Positions 15,986 to 23,149 of a DNA stretch of 40,360 bases are shown here, one piece after another. Below the pieces are notes generated by a model. That model saw only the letters and a program-made list of their open reading frames with translations. It did no database searches and was not told the DNA's origin. Source of the DNA: Chloroflexota bacterium (lineage in GTDB: Bacteria; Chloroflexota; Anaerolineae; Anaerolineales; VGOW01). The position numbers were made by a program, and so were the translations under genes. Location of the stretch: positions 1 through 40,360 of the forward strand of contig VGOW01000033.1 in the NCBI GenBank assembly GCA_016875735.1, in the 5' to 3' direction. How positions within the stretch are numbered: position 1 is the first letter of the stretch; every line of letters starts with the position of its first letter.

Positions 15986-16339
15986 TTACCGCGGCAGCGG
16001 TGGGGGGACTGCGCCGAGGGCGGCGGCGAGCGCGGAAAGAGCGCGGAGGTCGTCGAGCGCCGCGCCGCGCTGGATTTGGGCGGCGGCAAGATCGGCGACG
16101 TGCTGGCCGGGATCGACGAGGTTGAGGGTGGCGAGTCGGGCGCGGGCCAGATCGAGATCACCGTCGGTGCTATAGGCTTGGGCGATCATCACCACGTAAT
16201 CGGCTTGGTAATCGGCGCGGAGAGAGTCGGGCGCGGTGTCGGTGTATTTCACCGGGTTGATCTGCCAGCTGTAGATCAGGCCGAGGGCAATGCCGAGGAT
16301 GGCTCCGGCGATGAAGTTGAACAGCGCTGTGCGAGTCAT
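15986..16339 (-). CDS. Short paralogue of the downstream anchored protein
   Basis: 117 residues: membrane segment at about 6-24 (FNFIAGAILGIALGLIYSW), then NPVKYTDTAPDSLRADYQADYVVMIAQAYSTDGDLDLARARL. That aligns closely with the N-terminal part of the 264-residue neighbour (SPVKYTDTDPSSLRADYREQY...). It ends in a short Pro-rich tail where the neighbour continues into linker and surface domain. A tandem duplication with loss or gain of the C-domain fits. The gene starts right after the tRNA-Leu terminator and has no clear ribosome site. Confidence 0.7.
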   Translation of the reverse strand: MTRTALFNFIAGAILGIALGLIYSWQINPVKYTDTAPDSLRADYQADYVVMIAQAYSTDGDLDLARARLATLNLVDPGQHVADLAAAQIQRGAALDDLRALSALAAALGAVPPPLPR

Positions 16340-16340
16340 T

Positions 16341-16368
16341 AAAGCAAACGGGGCGCTCTACCGCCCCG
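16341..16368 (-). terminator. Terminator downstream of tRNA-Leu
   Basis: Reading the minus strand, CGGGGCG (16368-16362), a 6-base loop, CGCCCCG (16355-16349), then TTTGCTTT. Confidence 0.7.
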
Positions 16369-16407
16369 CGTTCCCCTCAGTGTGCATGATATAATCGCCT
16401 CGTTGTG

Positions 16408-16490
16408 TGCCGAAGGTGGGAGTTGAACCCACACACCCGTAAGGGCATCGCATTTTGAGTGCGACGTGTCTGCCATTCCACCACTTCGGC
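16408..16490 (-). tRNA. tRNA-Leu (anticodon CAA)
   Basis: 83 nt. Acceptor GCCGAAG/CTTCGGC, anticodon stem CGCA/TGCG with loop CTCAAAA giving CAA, long variable arm, and GGGTTCAACTCCC T arm. CCA is not encoded. Confidence 0.95.
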
Positions 16491-16540
16491 CAATGCGGAA
16501 AGTATAGGCGAGAGCGAGGGATCGGTCAAGGGAATCGCGA

Positions 16541-16873
16541 ATGAAAACGCTGGATCAAAAACTGCTGGCCGAGGTGGTGCGGCGAATTGCGCAGGCAGTT
16601 AATCCGGAGAAGATCTACCTGTACGGCTCGCACGCTTACGGCACGCCACGCGAAGACAGCGATGTGGATTTGCTGGTGCTAGTGGAAAAGAGCGACTTGC
16701 CATCGTATGCGCGGGTGCGCGCGGCATACGGGGCTTTGCGGGGAATACTCATCCCGGCTGAAATCAAAATGGTCACGAAAGATGAATTCGAACGCCACCT
16801 CAAATGGGTGGTCTCCATAGAACGCGAGGCGGTGGAGAAAGGCAAGATCATCTATGAGCGCGCCAGAGGATGA
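16541..16873 (+). CDS. MNT-type nucleotidyltransferase (antitoxin-like)
   Basis: 110 residues of the minimal nucleotidyltransferase family. The motif GSHAYGTPREDSDVDLLVLV (about 29-48) has the GSxxxG and DxD metal site intact; the third Asp-like position is near IPAEIKMV. In MNT-HEPN pairs of the MntA-HepT type this partner AMPylates and silences the HEPN toxin. It overlaps the HEPN gene by 20 bases. Confidence 0.9.
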   Translation: MKTLDQKLLAEVVRRIAQAVNPEKIYLYGSHAYGTPREDSDVDLLVLVEKSDLPSYARVRAAYGALRGILIPAEIKMVTKDEFERHLKWVVSIEREAVEKGKIIYERARG

Positions 16874-17276
16874 CACTCGACTCTGGCTCATCAAAGCCGC
16901 CAGCGATCTAATGGCGGCTCAACGGCTGATCGACATCGAACCGCTGATTTTGGATGCCGCTTGTTTCCACTGCCAACAAGCGGCTGAGAAGTCGCTCAAG
17001 GCGTTCTTGGTTCACAAATCCGTCCGCTTCGACAAGACACATAACCTTGCATATCTTTTGGGGCTTTGCGCCCCTCATGACCAACAATTCAACAGCCTGG
17101 TTGAACTTGGGGATCTGTTGACGCCTTATGCTGTGGAAGTGCGGTACCCGGGCGATGCGCTTGCCCCACCGCTTGAGGAAGCGCAAGAAGCGTTGAAGGC
17201 TGCAAATACCATTTGGGATTTTGTTTTGGCCCGCATCCCCTCAGAACATCATCCTTCAAGCAACCCGTCTTCATGA
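16854..17276 (+). CDS. HEPN domain protein, partner of the MNT protein
   Basis: 140 residues, PF05168-like HEPN helical bundle. DTRLWLIKAASDLMAAQRL opens helix 1, ACFHCQQAAEKSLKAFLV is the family core, then RFDKTHNLAYLL holds an R-x4-H arrangement at about residues 58-63. Whether that His/Arg pair is the RNase site or the structural KTHDL motif of the non-toxic subgroup cannot be decided by eye. ATG 16854 lies inside the MNT gene; the stop overlaps ychF by four bases (ATGA). Confidence 0.85.
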   Translation: MSAPEDDTRLWLIKAASDLMAAQRLIDIEPLILDAACFHCQQAAEKSLKAFLVHKSVRFDKTHNLAYLLGLCAPHDQQFNSLVELGDLLTPYAVEVRYPGDALAPPLEEAQEALKAANTIWDFVLARIPSEHHPSSNPSS

Positions 17277-18367
17277 AACTCGGCATCATCGGCCTCCCCC
17301 AATCTGGAAAGACAACCATCTTCAATGCTCTCACTGGCGGCAGCAAGCCGGTGGGCCACATGGCCGGTGGCGGCCGCTTCGAAGTCAATCACGCCGTCGT
17401 CAACGTGCCCGATGAGCGCGTGGGCAAACTGTCGGCGATGTTCAACCCGAAGAAGACGATTTACGCGCAGGTCACGTACGCCGACATCGCCGGGCTCGAA
17501 GAGGGCGCGGGCAAGAGCGGCTTCAGCGGCCCACTGTTGAATCAGTTGGCGCAGATGGATGGATTCATTCACGTTGTCCGCGCCTTCGAGAATCCGAACG
17601 TTCCTCACCCCAGTGGCAGTGTCAACCCCTCCCGCGATGTGAACTCGGTGGAAACCGATCTGCTCCTGCAAGATTTGGTGGCGGTGGAGCGCAAACTAGA
17701 GCGCGTGAACGACGAACTACGCAAAGGCGGAGTGAAAGATAAGACCGCCGCTCAACGCGAACTGGCGCTCTTCCAACGATTGCACGAAACCCTCTCCGCC
17801 GAAACGCCTCTGCGCGAAATGGGACTGCCGCACGAAGATGAAAAGACTCTCTCATCATATGCCTTTCTGACTCGCAAGCCTCTGCTCACCGTGTTGAACA
17901 TCGACGACGAGACCAAAGACGAGCCGACTCTGCCGGGATACCATCGGCCACACACAGGCGTGGTGGCCCTGCGCGGGCGGCTGGAGATGGAGATCGCTCA
18001 ACTCTCCGCCGAAGATGCCGCCGCCTTCCTCGCCGATTACGGAATCTCGGAGCCGAGCCTGCGGCGCATGATCCGCCTCTCGTATGATCTGCTCGGCCTG
18101 CAATCGTTCTTCACCGTGGGCGAGGACGAAGTGCGAGCGTGGACGGTGAAGCGCGGAGCGGCCGCTCCCGACGCGGCGGGTGAAATCCACACCGACTTGC
18201 GCGAAGGGTTCATCCGCGCCGAAGTGTTCGGTTACGATGATTTGATGTCCGCCGGAAGCGTGGCCGAAGTGAAGCATCACGGCAAGTTCCGGCTCGAAGG
18301 CAAAGAGTACGTCGTGAAAGACGGCGATATACTCAACATACGGTTCAGCCCACCGGCGAAGAAGTAA
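17273..18367 (+). CDS. ychF: Ribosome-associated Obg-family ATPase YchF
   Basis: 364 residues. G1 GLPQSGKTT (7-15), the DxxG switch YADIAGLEEGAGKS, the coiled coil about 125-170, the modified G4 (LNIDDE instead of NKxD, the reason YchF prefers ATP), and a C-terminal TGS domain (EVRAWTVKRGAAAPDAAGEIHTD...GDILNIRF). YchF acts on ribosomes and in stress responses. Start ATG 17273 matches the conserved MKLGIIGLPQSGKT start and overlaps the HEPN stop, so it is translationally coupled to the MNT/HEPN pair. Confidence 0.95.
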   Translation: MKLGIIGLPQSGKTTIFNALTGGSKPVGHMAGGGRFEVNHAVVNVPDERVGKLSAMFNPKKTIYAQVTYADIAGLEEGAGKSGFSGPLLNQLAQMDGFIHVVRAFENPNVPHPSGSVNPSRDVNSVETDLLLQDLVAVERKLERVNDELRKGGVKDKTAAQRELALFQRLHETLSAETPLREMGLPHEDEKTLSSYAFLTRKPLLTVLNIDDETKDEPTLPGYHRPHTGVVALRGRLEMEIAQLSAEDAAAFLADYGISEPSLRRMIRLSYDLLGLQSFFTVGEDEVRAWTVKRGAAAPDAAGEIHTDLREGFIRAEVFGYDDLMSAGSVAEVKHHGKFRLEGKEYVVKDGDILNIRFSPPAKK

Positions 18368-18370
18368 ACG

Positions 18371-18490
18371 TTGGTGATTGGTAATCGGTAATTGGTGATC
18401 AGTAATCCGTAGTCAGTCGTCAGTGATCAGTAGTCAGAGGAGTCTCCGGCCTCCAACTTCTGACTTCCGACTTCTGACTTCTCCCTCCCC
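18371..18490. repeat. Heptad element F, mixed families, between ychF and the peptidase
   Basis: Ten phased 7-mers from 18371: TTGGTGA, TTGGTAA, TCGGTAA, TTGGTGA, TCAGTAA, TCCGTAG, TCAGTCG, TCAGTGA, TCAGTAG, TCAGAGG. The unit drifts from TTGGTAA to TCAGTAG. A small palindromic core GGAGTCTCCGGCCTCC follows, then ACTTCTG, ACTTCCG, ACTTCTG, ACTTCTC (18456-18483), and CCTCCCC directly before the ATG at 18491. The second arm is not a faithful inverse of the first. Confidence 0.9.
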
Positions 18491-20254
18491 ATGCCCTATC
18501 AACAAACTCGTTGGAAACTCGATGCGCTCGTTCCCGCCGAGGAAGGCGCAAAAGAGAAAGCGCTGAAGACTCTCGAAAGCAAAATCAAAAAGGCCGAGCG
18601 CTGGCGCAAGCAACTCAAGCCTTCCATGCCGGTCAAAACATTTCTGACTGTGCTGAAGGATTTCGAGGCCATGAACGCCGAAAGCCACAGAATCGGCGCC
18701 TACGCTGCGCTCCTGTTCTACGCCGACACGCAGAATCAGGATGCGCTGGCGATGTTCGGCAAAGTTCAGCAGCTGTTGGCCGAAGCAGAGAATCGCACGC
18801 TGTTCTTCTCGCTGTGGTGGAAGTCGCTCAACGACAAACAGGCGGCCCGGCTCATCAAAGAGTCGGGCGACCTGCGCTATTGGCTGGAGAGCATTCGGCG
18901 CTTCAAGCCGCACACGCTCTCCGAGCCGGAAGAGAAAGTGATCAATCTCAAAGACACCACCGGCTTCCGCGCCCTCGACACGCTGTACGACATGATCACC
19001 AGCAAGCTCACCTTCACGCTCGAAGTGGACGGCGAGAAGAAAACGCTGACCGAAGACGCGCTGATGGTTTACGTGCGCGACCCGCGGCCCGAAGTGCGCG
19101 CGGCGGCTTATCAAGAACGCTTGCGGGTTTACGCCGAGAGCGCCACACTGCTTTCGCACATCTACGGCACGATGATGCGCGACTGGCGCAACGAGAACGT
19201 CACCCTGCGCAAATATACCAACCCCATCGCCGTCCGCAATCTCGGAAATGACCTGCCCGATAAAGTGGTGGACACCCTGCTCAACGTCATCCGCGACAAC
19301 GCCGGAGTGTTCCAGCGCTACTTCAGACTCAAAGCCAAATGGATCGGCATGGGCAAACTACGGCGCTACGATATTTACGCGCCGCTCGCCGGAGCCGAGA
19401 AGCAGTACGACTACGACGCCGCCGTGAGCATGACGCTCGACGCCTTCAACTCATTCTCGCCGCGTGTGGGCGCGTTGGCCAAGCAGGTGTTCGACGACGG
19501 GCACGTGGACTCGGAAGTGCGGCAAGGCAAACGCGGCGGCGCATTTTGCTACAGCGTTCTGCCGGGGCAGTCGCCGTTTGTTCTGCTCAATTACAACGGG
19601 CGCGCGCGCGATGTGGCCACCATGGCGCACGAGATGGGGCACGCCATTCATGCCCTGCTCGCCGCCGATCACTCGGCGCTCACTTTTCACTCCGCCCTGC
19701 CGATGGCGGAGACCGCCTCCGTGTTCTCCGAAATGGCGCTGACCGAGAAACTGCTGGCGCAGGAAACCGATCGCGCCGTGCGCCGCGACTTGCTGGCGGC
19801 GGCGCTCGATGACGCTTACGCCACCGTGGGGCGGCAAGGCTTCTTTGCCCTGTGGGAAAAGGAAGCGCACGAGATGGTGAAGGCGGGCAAGACCGCCGAC
19901 GAAATGGCGGCCCGTTATCTCGAAACACTCCACGAACAGTTCGGCGACGCAGTGGAAGTGAGCGAAGATTTCAAGTGGGAATGGATTCACATCCCGCACT
20001 TTTACGGCACGCCCTTCTACGTGTACGCCTATTCATTCGGCCAACTGCTGGTGCTGGCGCTTTACCAAATGTATCGAAGGGAAGGCGAAACGTTCAAGCC
20101 GAAGTATCTCAAAATTTTAGAATACGGCGGCTCGGAGTCGCCGATGCGGATTCTGAAAGAGGCCGGCATCGACATCGCCTCGGCCAAGTTCTGGCAGGGC
20201 GGCTTCGAGGTGATCCATGGAATGATTGATGAGTTAGAAAAAATGGAGGGGTAA
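18491..20254 (+). CDS. pepF: M3-family oligoendopeptidase F
   Basis: 587 residues, the usual PepF size. Zinc site MAHEMGHAIH with His380, Glu381 and His384; the third ligand glutamate is in AETASVFSEMA at about 407-414. The helical M3_N domain occupies the first 200 residues, and YDIYAPL, FCYSVLPGQSPFVLLNYNG and WIHIPHFYGTPFYVYAYSFGQLL are characteristic. It is a cytosolic metallopeptidase that trims oligopeptides. No signal peptide. The 5' side is entirely repeat element F, with no Shine-Dalgarno sequence visible. Confidence 0.95.
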   Translation: MPYQQTRWKLDALVPAEEGAKEKALKTLESKIKKAERWRKQLKPSMPVKTFLTVLKDFEAMNAESHRIGAYAALLFYADTQNQDALAMFGKVQQLLAEAENRTLFFSLWWKSLNDKQAARLIKESGDLRYWLESIRRFKPHTLSEPEEKVINLKDTTGFRALDTLYDMITSKLTFTLEVDGEKKTLTEDALMVYVRDPRPEVRAAAYQERLRVYAESATLLSHIYGTMMRDWRNENVTLRKYTNPIAVRNLGNDLPDKVVDTLLNVIRDNAGVFQRYFRLKAKWIGMGKLRRYDIYAPLAGAEKQYDYDAAVSMTLDAFNSFSPRVGALAKQVFDDGHVDSEVRQGKRGGAFCYSVLPGQSPFVLLNYNGRARDVATMAHEMGHAIHALLAADHSALTFHSALPMAETASVFSEMALTEKLLAQETDRAVRRDLLAAALDDAYATVGRQGFFALWEKEAHEMVKAGKTADEMAARYLETLHEQFGDAVEVSEDFKWEWIHIPHFYGTPFYVYAYSFGQLLVLALYQMYRREGETFKPKYLKILEYGGSESPMRILKEAGIDIASAKFWQGGFEVIHGMIDELEKMEG

Positions 20255-20336
20255 CTTCCAACCTCAAACTCCAAACTTCCAAGAGAGCCTCCAACGCATC
20301 GAAGGCTCTTTTTGGAATTCGAAGTTTGGAGTTCAC
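20253..20336. repeat. Heptad element G with bidirectional terminator core
   Basis: Left arm: AACTTCC, AACCTCA, AACTCCA, AACTTCC, AAGAGAG from 20253, including the last bases of the peptidase stop. Core hairpin AGAGCC (20284-20289) with GGCTCT (20304-20309) followed by T5, a plausible terminator. Right arm AGTTTGG, AGTTCAC (20323-20336) reaches into the htpG stop. It separates two convergent genes. Confidence 0.85.
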
Positions 20337-22189
20337 CGCCCCACCGCCGCTTCCATGATCTGCTGAATGCGCGGAAGCATGGAAGCCGGATCGGGGTGCA
20401 GGCCTTCGATGAGCAGTGCGCTCTCGTACAGCTGATCGATGCACGCCGACACAAGGGACTCCGACTCCCCCGCGGCGGCCATCTCGGCCAATCGCCGGAT
20501 GATCGCGTGGCGGCGATTGATCTCCAGCACACGCTTGGGTGTCTCCGCCTCTTTGCCCAGCAATCGGCGAATGCGATCCATCTCCGCGCCGCTCGCGCCG
20601 TCGGGGGCCACCAACCGCGCCGGGCTGTCCACCAGCCGCTCCGAATCGCGCACATCGGCCACCCTCTCGCCCAACTGCGATTTGAATCGCGCAATCAATC
20701 CATCGAACTCGCCCGATGGAGTCTCCGCCTCCGCCGCTTTTGAGTCATCTTTTGGAAGATCGAGCGCCGGGTCGTCCGCGTTTTGTAGCTTGAACCCTTC
20801 GTACTCGCGCAAGCCTTGCACCATAAAACTGTCGAGCGGATCGGTGAGATACAGCACTTCGAGATTATGCTTGCGGAAGGAATCGAGGTGAGGACTGATG
20901 GAGGCCGATTTGGCGCTGTTGGCCAAAAGATAGTAAATGGATTTCTGACTCGGCTGAACGCGGCCAACGTAGTCCGTCAGCGGCGCCATTTCGCCCTCGC
21001 CCGTCCGCGAGGTGTGGAAGCGGAGCAGTGGATACAACTTCTCGCGCCCGGCGTGATCGAGCGCCACGCCTTCTTTGACATACGCCCCGAACTGCTTCCA
21101 AAACTCGGCGTACTTCTCTTTGTCGTCGGCGGCCAGTTTCTTCAGTTCGTCGATCAACTTGTGAGTGAGCGCGGTTTTGATCCGCTCCATCACTTTGTTC
21201 GATTGCACCGTCTCGCGCGACACGTTGAGCGGCAAATCTTCCGAATCCACCACGCCCTGCACAAAACGGAAGTGATGAGGCAGGAGGTCTTTGCAGTAAT
21301 CTTGAATGAGCACTTTGCGCGAATACAGTTTGAGTCCTTCTTCGCGCCGCGCCGAGAGGAGGCCGCGCTCGCCTTTGGCCGGGATGAACAGCATGGCATA
21401 CACTTGCACCGGCGCGTCGGTGTTGAGGTGCGCGCGCAAGAGCGGCGGCTCGAACTCCAGCGTGAACTGGCGGTAGAATTCGCTGGCCTGCTCGTCGGTC
21501 ACCGACGCGAGCGACTGCCGCCAAAGGGCGGTCTGTTTGTTCACCGCGCGATCTTTGATGTAAATGGGGAAGGCCACGAAGTCGGAATGCTTGTGAATGA
21601 TCTGCTCGATGCGCCAGTCTTTGCCGAACTCGCCGGCGTCGTCTTTCAGTTTGAGGGTGATGACGGTGCCCCGATCCGGTTTGTCGGCGGGGGCGAGGGT
21701 GTACGAGTCGCCGCCCTGAGTTGTCCATGTCCACGCAGATGAATCGGGGCGATAGGAGCGGGAGGTGACCACGATCTCGTCGGCAACCATCAGCGCCGAA
21801 TAGAATCCGACTCCGAATCGGCCGATGATGTCGTCGGCCTTTTGCCCGGCTTGGAGCGATTCGAGGAAGGCCGCCGCGCCCGAATGGGCGATGGCGCCGA
21901 GATTCTCCACCAGCTCTTCTTTGGTCATGCCGATGCCGGTGTCGGCGATGGTGAGAGTCTTGCCGTCGTCGGAGCCGGTGAGGGTGATCTTGAGTTCGGC
22001 GTCGTGATCGAGCACGTCGCGGTGGGTGAGCATCTCGAATTGGATGCGGTTGAGGGCATCGGAAGCGTTAGAGATGAGTTCGCGGAGGAAGATTTCGCGC
22101 TCGGTGTAGAGGGAGTGGGCGAGGATGTTGAGCAGTTGGCGCACTTCGGCGCGGAATTCGATCTTTTCAGCGGTGGGCGCGTCGGGCAT
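20333..22189 (-). CDS. htpG: Chaperone HtpG (Hsp90)
   Basis: 618 residues. The GHKL ATP-binding domain shows ELISNASDALNRI (about 40), IADTGIGMTKEELVENLGAIAHSG (about 79-102) and GRFGVGFYSALMVAD (about 122). The middle domain has FELEFEPPLLRAHLN-type sequence, ALLFIP-like YAMLFIPAKG, and GVVDSEDLPLNVSRET with the catalytic-loop Arg. The C-terminal dimerisation domain is present but short. ATG 22189 follows AGGAG eight bases upstream. The C-terminal stop is set inside repeat element G. Confidence 0.95.
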   Translation of the reverse strand: MPDAPTAEKIEFRAEVRQLLNILAHSLYTEREIFLRELISNASDALNRIQFEMLTHRDVLDHDAELKITLTGSDDGKTLTIADTGIGMTKEELVENLGAIAHSGAAAFLESLQAGQKADDIIGRFGVGFYSALMVADEIVVTSRSYRPDSSAWTWTTQGGDSYTLAPADKPDRGTVITLKLKDDAGEFGKDWRIEQIIHKHSDFVAFPIYIKDRAVNKQTALWRQSLASVTDEQASEFYRQFTLEFEPPLLRAHLNTDAPVQVYAMLFIPAKGERGLLSARREEGLKLYSRKVLIQDYCKDLLPHHFRFVQGVVDSEDLPLNVSRETVQSNKVMERIKTALTHKLIDELKKLAADDKEKYAEFWKQFGAYVKEGVALDHAGREKLYPLLRFHTSRTGEGEMAPLTDYVGRVQPSQKSIYYLLANSAKSASISPHLDSFRKHNLEVLYLTDPLDSFMVQGLREYEGFKLQNADDPALDLPKDDSKAAEAETPSGEFDGLIARFKSQLGERVADVRDSERLVDSPARLVAPDGASGAEMDRIRRLLGKEAETPKRVLEINRRHAIIRRLAEMAAAGESESLVSACIDQLYESALLIEGLHPDPASMLPRIQQIMEAAVGR

Positions 22190-22268
22190 GAGAGGACTCC
22201 TGTGTGAGGGTGTGCGCGAAAAAGTGTATCAGCCGAAGATAAGAAAAATGTTGGCGAGGGCGCGGCTC

Positions 22269-22970
22269 TCACAGCGACATCAGTTCGCCGATGCCACGAA
22301 TGATGCGGCAGTCGGCGTCGGGGAAGATGTTGCGGCGGTCGATGAGGATGGGGATGAGGCCGGCGTTGCGCGCGCCGACGATGTCGGCAAAATAATTGTC
22401 GCCAATGTAAACGGCAGTGTCGGGCGTGGCTTTGGCGAGATGCACAGCCTTGAGGAAAATTTCGGCTTCGGGTTTCCACGAGGCGGCCTGCGCGGCGGAG
22501 AGGGTGAAGTCGAAGAGATCGGTGAGGCCGATTTCCGCAGTCACGGTGTCGAGCGGAGAGGCGCGGTTGGAAACGAGTCCGAGGGTGATGCCGGAGTTGT
22601 GGAGGTGGGTGAGAGTCGGGCGCACGTCGTCGGGCACGACTGGGGTGTGGATGAATTCATCGCGGAACCATTCTTCCAATTTCAACGAGTAGTCGTCGAG
22701 CGGGCCGCTGACGCCGAGAAACTGCATTTGCTGAACGCTGTAAGCCAACCAAAATTTGTCTTTGCCGTGCTCGGCGAGATCGGCATCCACTTGATGCCGC
22801 TTCGACCAGTATTCGTGCTGCCAGCGTTCGAGTCGGCGGGGAGCATCGTCGTCGAAGAGGTGACCGAGCCGGGCGCAGAAGAGGATGAACTGCTCGGCGG
22901 GGGAGTGGTCGGAGAGGAGGAGCGTGCCGTCGAGGTCGAACAGGATGGCGCGCGGTTTGCCGTTGATCAT
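22269..22970 (-). CDS. HAD-superfamily hydrolase (haloacid dehalogenase-like phosphatase)
   Basis: 233 residues. Motif I ILFDLDGTLLLSD (about 9-21), motif II LVSNRASP (about 125), motif III Lys in SAAQAASWKPEAEIF (about 152), motif IV YIGDNYFADIVGA (about 182). A four-helix cap lies between motifs I and II (class C1). It probably dephosphorylates a small metabolite; substrate not readable. Start ATG 22970 is the first codon of the conserved region. Separated from htpG by 79 bases. Confidence 0.9.
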   Translation of the reverse strand: MINGKPRAILFDLDGTLLLSDHSPAEQFILFCARLGHLFDDDAPRRLERWQHEYWSKRHQVDADLAEHGKDKFWLAYSVQQMQFLGVSGPLDDYSLKLEEWFRDEFIHTPVVPDDVRPTLTHLHNSGITLGLVSNRASPLDTVTAEIGLTDLFDFTLSAAQAASWKPEAEIFLKAVHLAKATPDTAVYIGDNYFADIVGARNAGLIPILIDRRNIFPDADCRIIRGIGELMSL

Positions 22971-23088
22971 GCGGCTATTGTATCGTGACTCGCGCGGCGC
23001 GTGGGCGGTCGCGCCTTTGGCTTTGACAGTGAGCCGATCCGCCGTAACTCGCCAACATAAAGGACAAATGAAAATCTGCTCACAGCCA

Positions 23089-23118
23089 TTGACGGCCTCG
23101 CCTTCCGGACTTTATACT
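23089..23118 (+). promoter_or_regulatory. Promoter of the FtsX/MacB-type permease gene
   Basis: TTGACG (23089-23094), 18 bases, TATACT (23113-23118). The start ATG 23150 is about 25 bases past the expected transcription start and has GGAAGGA in front. Confidence 0.8.
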
Positions 23119-23149
23119 TTGTGAGCGTTTGCTCTGTTGGGAAGGACGT

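Noticed and set aside
18371-18483. Regular repeats that could suggest a CRISPR array
   Set aside because: The period is 7 bases with no spacers, and no cas genes are present. The same holds for the other heptad elements.
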